DNA of 20,006 bases, taken from positions 1 to 20,006 of the forward strand of contig JBFHER010000045.1 of NCBI GenBank assembly GCA_041584055.1. The letters are read 5' to 3'. Position 1 is the stretch's first letter. Every line of letters starts with the position of its first letter. Source of the stretch: JBFHER01 sp041584055 (GTDB lineage Bacteria; Bacteroidota; Bacteroidia; Bacteroidales; UBA5342). The notes below the pieces were generated by a model. That model saw nothing but the letters and a program-made list of their open reading frames with translations. It ran no database searches and was not told where the DNA came from. The translations under genes were made by a program, and so were the position numbers. Below are positions 15,051-20,006 of this stretch, in pieces.

Positions 15051-15851
15051 TTATTTTAGGTCTATTGAATCGGATTGCATGTATTTTATTGAATCGGCAG
15101 AAAGCCACAGCGCGATGGACTCTCCTACCCTTAACTGTTTGGAACCTGCCTCAGGTAATTGCTTCCAAACCCATAATGAATCTTCATTCATATCAGAATC
15201 TTCCGGTACAATTACAGCACCTGTGTGCAGTCCATTGATTCGTATTAACTCGGATGCATCCACCAAACGCATCCCTTCGAGGGCCGGAACATTGGTTGTT
15301 TCATCACTCAAACCACTGGCCACAAGGATATCAATGGTACTTCCCACTTCGATGGGTGTTCCTGCTTTTATCTCAACACCATTGTGATGCTGGCCGATGA
15401 CCAGGTTATTAAATTCCGAGAATACCTTGATGGTACTTCCTAATTTTAATCCTGTTGATTCAAGCACAGATCTGGCATATCTGACAGACAAATCATTTAA
15501 ATCAGGCATAGCCACCATCCTTGCAGATTTACTGTTCATTATAAGGAATAACTTTCTGTTTGTTTTCACCTTTGATCCTGCCCTTGGAATCTGCTCAGCA
15601 ACCGTCCCTTTGGGTATTGAATCTGAAAATACAGAGTCGATTACTTCCCATCTCAGTTCAGCCTGTTCAAGCATCTTCCCTGCCTGCATTTCTTCTAATC
15701 CCCGCACATCCGGAACCTGAATCGCTTTGCCATGTTGTGTGTAAATACGCAAGGAAATCATCAATGCAAAAAGCAAAACGACTAAAATTATGATCGCTAC
15801 CGACAAATGCTTAAAAAACTGCCTGCTAAACAAAAATGATAAGAATTTCAT
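15051..15851 (-). CDS. Orphan PASTA-domain membrane protein
   Basis: This 266-residue protein has a short cytoplasmic N-terminus, one membrane helix (about 16-34, SVAIIILVVLLFALMISL), and three PASTA-like repeats outside the membrane: about 44-110 (starting IQVPDVRGL), 112-184 (VAMPDLNDL) and 186-255 (TNVPALEGM). PASTA repeats in Ser/Thr kinases and penicillin-binding proteins sense or bind peptidoglycan pieces. Here there is no kinase or transpeptidase domain, so it probably acts as a stand-alone envelope sensor or scaffold in the periplasm. It leads the PASTA-rluD-ddl operon behind a promoter box at 15873-15880. Confidence 0.92.
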   Translation of the reverse strand: MKFLSFLFSRQFFKHLSVAIIILVVLLFALMISLRIYTQHGKAIQVPDVRGLEEMQAGKMLEQAELRWEVIDSVFSDSIPKGTVAEQIPRAGSKVKTNRKLFLIMNSKSARMVAMPDLNDLSVRYARSVLESTGLKLGSTIKVFSEFNNLVIGQHHNGVEIKAGTPIEVGSTIDILVASGLSDETTNVPALEGMRLVDASELIRINGLHTGAVIVPEDSDMNEDSLWVWKQLPEAGSKQLRVGESIALWLSADSIKYMQSDSIDLK

Positions 15852-15872
15852 TGTATATACCTTAGTTCAGGG

Positions 15873-15880
15873 CAAAAATA
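15873..15880 (-). promoter_or_regulatory. Candidate promoter -7 box for the PASTA-rluD-ddl operon
   Basis: TATTTTTG on the minus strand is an exact TAnnTTTG match, 21 bases before the ATG at 15851, with TTTA at the -33 position after a 19-base spacer. The leader would be only about 15 bases. Confidence 0.6.
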
Positions 15881-15965
15881 GTATAATTTAACTGGAAAAT
15901 AAATTGGAAAGGAAGGAAAGAAATCCTCCTTTGCGAAAGCGGTGGCGGATAAAACGGGTAAATAC

Positions 15966-15993
15966 AAAAAAAGTAAGGATAATTCCTTACTTT
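15966..15993 (-). terminator. Rho-independent terminator of rpmH
   Basis: On the minus strand, AAAGTAAGGA (15993-15984) pairs with TCCTTACTTT (15979-15970) around a 4-base loop, and the pairing runs into a seven-T tract (15972-15966). It starts 6 bases after the rpmH stop codon. Confidence 0.85.
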
Positions 15994-15999
15994 CTTCAT

Positions 16000-16158
16000 T
16001 TATCTCTTGTGACGAGGTTCATCTGATACTGACAATTTTTTGCGGCCTTTAGCTCTCCGAGAGCCTAATACGCTGCGTCCACTTTTTGTTGCCATTCTTT
16101 CTCTGAAACCGTGTTTGTTTTTTCTTTTACGGTTTGAAGGTTGAAATGTCCGTTTCAT
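16000..16158 (-). CDS. rpmH: 50S ribosomal protein L34 (bL34)
   Basis: A 52-codon minus-strand gene. The translation begins MKRTFQPSNRKRKNKHGFR, continues with ERMATKSGRSVLGSRRAKGR and ends KKLSVSDEPRHKR. MKRTFQPS and the KHGFRxRM, GRxVLxxRRxKGRxxLS pattern are the hallmarks of bL34, a short basic protein of the large ribosomal subunit. Bacterial L34 is usually 44-46 residues; the extra C-terminal tail here (SDEPRHKR) is a form common in Bacteroidota. The usual partner rnpA is not adjacent. It has a dedicated promoter and terminator, so it is a single-gene unit. Confidence 0.97.
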   Translation of the reverse strand: MKRTFQPSNRKRKNKHGFRERMATKSGRSVLGSRRAKGRKKLSVSDEPRHKR

Positions 16159-16198
16159 ATTTTAATTCTTTATCGTTATTCTTATCTATTTCGGGTTG

Positions 16199-16229
16199 CA
16201 AAAATAAATCTTATTTTTCAACTTTCAAA
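16199..16229 (-). promoter_or_regulatory. Promoter of rpmH with both consensus elements
   Basis: On the minus strand TTTG (16229-16226) and TATTTTTG (16206-16199) are separated by exactly 19 bases, the best match in the window to the Bacteroidota TTTG-N19-TAnnTTTG promoter. It lies 41 bases before the rpmH ATG. The remainder of the gap, 16230-16373, is A/T-rich and shows no gene. Confidence 0.75.
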
Positions 16230-16373
16230 AGAAATATCTCCGGATTTTAGATTCCGCTTTGTTTTTTTTGCCTAATGGATCAGAATCTGGTTGTAGACCC
16301 TTAGTTTTTAACATATAACGATGATTCCGGAATTTTATAAATCAGAAAAAACCTTTTTTTACTTCAACAGATA

Positions 16374-17663
16374 TTAGTCATACGCCTGCAAAATCGTTCC
16401 GGTCATGCGCAAGAGAGCAGTATGTGTATCAATAAAATTATAAACTGCATTTAATTTCTGCTGTGACGCATTGAGATAAATGATTTGCACATCACGGTAA
16501 TTAAATGAATTGATTGCCCCAGCATCAAATTTCTCTTTTGAAATCGTCAGATTGAGTTCTGCAGCTTCCAGGTTTTCTTCTGCCACAACCAACAATTCTT
16601 TTCTCACCTCATAAAGCTCAAATAAATTTGCCAGTCTGTTGTTCAGATCATGCTCCATATCCTCAATTTCAATTTCCCCAGTTTCTTCATCAATTTTAGC
16701 AATTTGAAGGGCTCTGTTACGACTTCCTCCACTATAGATATTCATACTTAAGGTGAGGTTTCCGTAAAATCTGGCTGAATTTGACCAATCCACACCGCTT
16801 TGTTCCGCATCCATTCGCTGTCTGGTGGCTGTGGCACCGCCACTAAAATCAAGCGCCGGCATATACGTACTCTTCGCTGCTGCAATTGCATTTTCCAGCA
16901 AACGTTGGTTCAAGTATTGATTTTGAATGGATTTATTATTTTCAGCCATCTTCTGTGCCAGTTCAGATAAAACATATTCCTGTGGTAGCGCTTCGAGGCT
17001 TTGGCTTAATTCGTACTTTTCATCACTGTTTACCCCCATGATATACTTTAAATCACGCAAGGCATTTTTAACATTTACTTCCTGCAACAGAAAAGATGAC
17101 TTATCCGCAAGATACGCATTTTTTGCCTGTAGTACTTCATACGTTACCGCAGCACCATAGGTCTTTTTCTCTTCAGCCCGCTCGAAGCGATCCTCGGAAA
17201 GATTCATAACTTCATCATAGAGCTTTAACTTTTCTTTTTGCAAGAGTACATTATAATAGGCCAGAATAACGGATTGCACTGTTCCCTCAATGACAATGGC
17301 CGTATTTTGCTTTGATAGTTGTTCCAGCTCATCCAGCCTGTTCTTCTTTATTCTAACAGAGAACCCGTTAAACAATGTCCAGTTGATACTCGCTCCACCA
17401 TTAAAACTCGTTAGCAGATTGTCGTTTGTTTCATTCAGATTGTATGAATTGTTATTGTATAAGGATGCGCCAATATATGGATACATCCCTGCATTGCCCC
17501 AGGAATTCATTACCTCTGTAACCCTTTCGTTGTTTTGAACAATCTGTATATCATAGTTAGCAACAAGTGCTTTCTCAATGGCATCCTTTAACGACAGGCT
17601 ATTTTGAGCACCCAGTGAGGCGCAGGCAACAAATAAAAACAAGAGTTTATATAGAATCCTCAT
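16374..17663 (-). CDS. TolC-family outer-membrane efflux channel
   Basis: I chose the ATG at 17663 (429 residues), since it begins a clean signal peptide (MRILYKLLFLFVACASLGAQ); longer in-frame starts would run deep into the RND gene. The mature protein has two repeats of the outer-membrane factor type, with long heptad-rich helices (LDELEQLSKQN, LENAIAAAKSTYMPALDFSG, LEAAELNLTISKEKFDAGAINS). The N-terminal SLSLKDAIEKALVANYDIQI and the later FDAGAINSFNYRDVQ are typical. It forms the trimeric outer-membrane exit duct of an RND pump. Its start overlaps the 3' end of the RND gene by 17 bases, so translation is coupled. No strong terminator follows. Confidence 0.93.
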   Translation of the reverse strand: MRILYKLLFLFVACASLGAQNSLSLKDAIEKALVANYDIQIVQNNERVTEVMNSWGNAGMYPYIGASLYNNNSYNLNETNDNLLTSFNGGASINWTLFNGFSVRIKKNRLDELEQLSKQNTAIVIEGTVQSVILAYYNVLLQKEKLKLYDEVMNLSEDRFERAEEKKTYGAAVTYEVLQAKNAYLADKSSFLLQEVNVKNALRDLKYIMGVNSDEKYELSQSLEALPQEYVLSELAQKMAENNKSIQNQYLNQRLLENAIAAAKSTYMPALDFSGGATATRQRMDAEQSGVDWSNSARFYGNLTLSMNIYSGGSRNRALQIAKIDEETGEIEIEDMEHDLNNRLANLFELYEVRKELLVVAEENLEAAELNLTISKEKFDAGAINSFNYRDVQIIYLNASQQKLNAVYNFIDTHTALLRMTGTILQAYD

Positions 17664-20006
17664 TATTTTCTTCAATTTCATTTTTAGTAAAAATCGTTTC
17701 ATCAAACTTGCGTTGTGAATGCAGCCAGGCAATCTCAACCTCCTCTGGTGTAAAACTCCTTCCATGCCAAAGGTGTCGCACATATCTCCTACAATCATTC
17801 AACACCATAATCAAAGCGGGGAAAAACAGTAAAATAAAGAGTGTCCCAAAAGCAACTCCATAAACAAGAGAAATGGCCATCGGAATCAAAAACTGTGCCT
17901 GAAAACTTTTTTCAAGAATCAATGGATATAAACCAAGAGAGGTGGTTAATGTAGTTAATATGATTGGCCGCAGCCTCGATTTCCCGGCCAGAACAATGGC
18001 GTTAGTAACTTTAATCCCTTCCGTAATCAACTGATTAAACTTGGCAAGAAATACAACTGCATCGTTAATAATAACACCCGTTAATGCTACAATTCCCCAT
18101 AAACTTAAAACTGACAATGGCTTTCCATGTATGCCATGCCCCCAAATTGCTCCTAAAATTGAAATTGGTATCATAACCAAAATAATCAAGGGCTGTTCAA
18201 ATGATTTAAAGTTAATCATTAGAATAAAAATAATCGCTAAAAATGCAAGCGGGAATAAAACGAGCAAGTCTTTCATATTTCGCTCACTTTCTTTCTGTTG
18301 TCCCTGAAATTCAACTGTGATACCGGGGTAGTGCAATTCCAGTTCGGGAATGATTTCTGCCTTTATCTGATCCATTACATCCGTTACGGATTCATCAGGA
18401 TCAACCAAATCGGCTTCGATTCTCAATTCCCTTTTTCCATTATAGCGCTGAATATTCACAGGTCCACGTTCCATTGAATAATCTACCAGTTCTGACAAAG
18501 GGTAAATGCCTGCAGGTGTTTGAATCTTCATTTGTTCCAGTTGACCAATGCGTTCTCTACCTTCTGCCGGATACCTGACCCATACCCTAAGTTCATCACG
18601 CCCAACTTGAAGACGTTGTGCCTGACCACCATAAAATGACTGACGCACCTGATTTGCCAATGTAGACTCATCAAATCCAAGCATATATGCCTTTGTTTTG
18701 AGTTTTAGTCTGATCTCTTGTTTTCCCAGTGCATTGGTATTTACCACATCTTTCAATTGTGGCATATCCAGAAGTTTTAGAAAAAGTTCATCCCTTGCCT
18801 TTTCCAGTTCCATGATATTTCCCGATAGCAAACCAATAGAAACTGGTTTTCCAAACCGGCGTGATGAAGCACCAATTGTAAACTTCTCTGCTTCGGGCAC
18901 ATTTCCGGTTTTTTCCCGTATTTTTTGAATTATGTCATACGAACTTATGCCTGTTTGCTCCGAATTCCTGGGAGAGACATCAACACTTCCGGCATGTGCA
19001 CCACTTTCATTTCTATCGAAAGCGGATCCCAAAATAATTGTGCTGTTCTCTATGATATCCACTGTATCGTTATACTCTTCTTTCAACTCTTCATTTACAA
19101 CCCAAACAATGCTATCAAATTTTTCGAGATACTGCATTGTTTGTTTTTCTCCTGATCCGGGCGTAAATGCAATATTAATATCAAAGGAGTCAAATTCCAT
19201 TCTGGGATAGAAAGTCGTCTTGATTAAGTGACCATCGATCAGTCCCCAGGTGATCAACAACATGGCAGCAGGGATGGCAATCACAACAATCCGCCATTGT
19301 ATTACAAGTTTGAGAACACGATCGTAGACATAATCACGCAACCAGGAAAAAAAACGCTCCGTATATTTTCTCAGACCATTGTCTTTTGATTCCAGCACTT
19401 TCCGATTTAGCACATGTTTATTTCCAAGATGGGCAGGAAGCACAAAGAAGGCCTCAAACAAGGAAAACGTCAAGCTGAGGATGACGATCACAGCCATCTC
19501 AAACATCATTTCCATTCGCCCTGTAATAAATATAAGTGGAGAGAAGGCAATCACCGTTGTAGATACAGAAGTTATTACCGCCGGAACGACTTCCATCGTG
19601 CCGTCTACAGCTGCACGCATGGGTCGTTTGCCCTGTTCAAAATGCTGAAAAATATTTTCCCCGATTACAATACCATCATCAACCAGAATCCCAATTACAA
19701 GTATCATCCCAAAAAGAGACATGAGGTTGATGGTAATTCCCATCATATTTGCCACAATAAACATGGCTAAAAAGGATGCAGGAATTCCCAGTGCCACCCA
19801 AAACGACAATCGCAGACTAAGCATCAGTCCCAATGCCAAAACGATCAGAATCAGTCCTTGTCCCCCGTTTCGATACAATAGGGCCAATCGTTGTCCCAAT
19901 ATATCAATATAAGAACGCGTTATCGTTAAAGTAACACTCGGGTTTTTAATATTAAAATCTTCGACATATGCCTGTATATACTCATCAATTTCAGCCAGAT
20001 CCTCAG
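17647..20006 (-). CDS. RND-family efflux transporter, 5' end outside the window
   Basis: The frame is open to the right edge; about 785 residues are visible and roughly 300 N-terminal residues are missing, judged from the position of the proton-relay motif. A TTG at 19899 is only an internal Leu codon. Visible parts are the first membrane block with GILVDDGIVIGENI (the Asp-Asp pair of helix 4), the second periplasmic porter/docking segment, and the second membrane block with GVIINDAVVFLAKFNQ (helix 10). Family role: proton-driven export of drugs, detergents or metabolites from the inner membrane with an adaptor and TolC. Helix 10 has Asn-Asp where AcrB has Lys-Asn. A soluble, acidic C-terminal tail of about 50 residues follows the last helix. 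Confidence 0.93.
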   Translation of the reverse strand, partial: EDLAEIDEYIQAYVEDFNIKNPSVTLTITRSYIDILGQRLALLYRNGGQGLILIVLALGLMLSLRLSFWVALGIPASFLAMFIVANMMGITINLMSLFGMILVIGILVDDGIVIGENIFQHFEQGKRPMRAAVDGTMEVVPAVITSVSTTVIAFSPLIFITGRMEMMFEMAVIVILSLTFSLFEAFFVLPAHLGNKHVLNRKVLESKDNGLRKYTERFFSWLRDYVYDRVLKLVIQWRIVVIAIPAAMLLITWGLIDGHLIKTTFYPRMEFDSFDINIAFTPGSGEKQTMQYLEKFDSIVWVVNEELKEEYNDTVDIIENSTIILGSAFDRNESGAHAGSVDVSPRNSEQTGISSYDIIQKIREKTGNVPEAEKFTIGASSRRFGKPVSIGLLSGNIMELEKARDELFLKLLDMPQLKDVVNTNALGKQEIRLKLKTKAYMLGFDESTLANQVRQSFYGGQAQRLQVGRDELRVWVRYPAEGRERIGQLEQMKIQTPAGIYPLSELVDYSMERGPVNIQRYNGKRELRIEADLVDPDESVTDVMDQIKAEIIPELELHYPGITVEFQGQQKESERNMKDLLVLFPLAFLAIIFILMINFKSFEQPLIILVMIPISILGAIWGHGIHGKPLSVLSLWGIVALTGVIINDAVVFLAKFNQLITEGIKVTNAIVLAGKSRLRPIILTTLTTSLGLYPLILEKSFQAQFLIPMAISLVYGVAFGTLFILLFFPALIMVLNDCRRYVRHLWHGRSFTPEEVEIAWLHSQRKFDETIFTKNEIEENNEDSI

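Noticed and set aside
17664..17798. Longer TolC-family frame starting inside the RND gene
   Set aside because: The extra 45 residues lie almost wholly over RND coding sequence and would hide the signal peptide; the ATG at 17663 is a better start.

Overview
The window looks like chromosomal DNA of a member of the Bacteroidota. The main evidence is a set of candidate promoters with the TAnnTTTG -7 box typical of that phylum, upstream of at least nine transcription units, and start codons in A/T-rich leaders with weak or no Shine-Dalgarno sequence. Other support comes from the protein types: an orphan PASTA protein next to RluD and Ddl, a DUF2461 protein, and a YaaA protein. The DNA is AT-rich. 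Rubrerythrin suggests low-oxygen or oxidatively stressed life. A Marinilabiliales- or Cytophagia-like relative is a guess from general impression only. Nearly all of the window is housekeeping; I see no phage, transposase, CRISPR or defence island.

Layout. 1-250: two identical 112-bp tandem units plus the start of a third. Each carries the 5' part of a tRNA on the minus strand but no recognisable T arm or 3' acceptor; a TAnnTTTG promoter box sits upstream at 262-269. 352-2423 (minus): a probable two-gene operon of an NSS-family sodium symporter followed by a YhhQ-type queuosine-precursor transporter. 2504-3632 (minus): class II fructose-bisphosphate aldolase with its own hairpin terminator. 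3898-5331 (minus): a PlsC-type acyltransferase and rubrerythrin. 5503-7785 (plus): a tight four-gene run of HAD phosphatase, PurE, Nudix hydrolase and FolK, with purine and possibly folate links. 7823-8578 (minus): YaaA. 8722-10464 (plus): secreted alkaline phosphatase followed by a small predicted outer-membrane beta-barrel, ending at a bidirectional terminator shared with asnS (10523-11965, minus). 12123-12779 (plus): a DUF2461 protein. 12959-15851 (minus): PASTA protein, RluD-family pseudouridine synthase and D-Ala-D-Ala ligase. 16000-16158 (minus): rpmH (ribosomal protein bL34), only 52 codons, with a near-ideal promoter and a clean terminator. 16374-20006 (minus): an RND efflux pump subunit, cut by the right edge, overlapping a TolC-family outer-membrane channel.

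How the genes fit together. Apart from the tRNA-like repeat, each block is a recognisable bacterial function. PASTA-RluD-Ddl is an envelope/peptidoglycan-related block, and RND-TolC is two parts of a tripartite exporter whose adaptor is probably just outside the window. HAD-Nudix-FolK might together supply the phosphate-removing steps and the kinase step of pterin/folate synthesis; this is inference. The most unusual structure is the 112-bp tRNA-fragment repeat at the left edge, which is either a degenerate tRNA-derived repeat or an assembly-edge effect.
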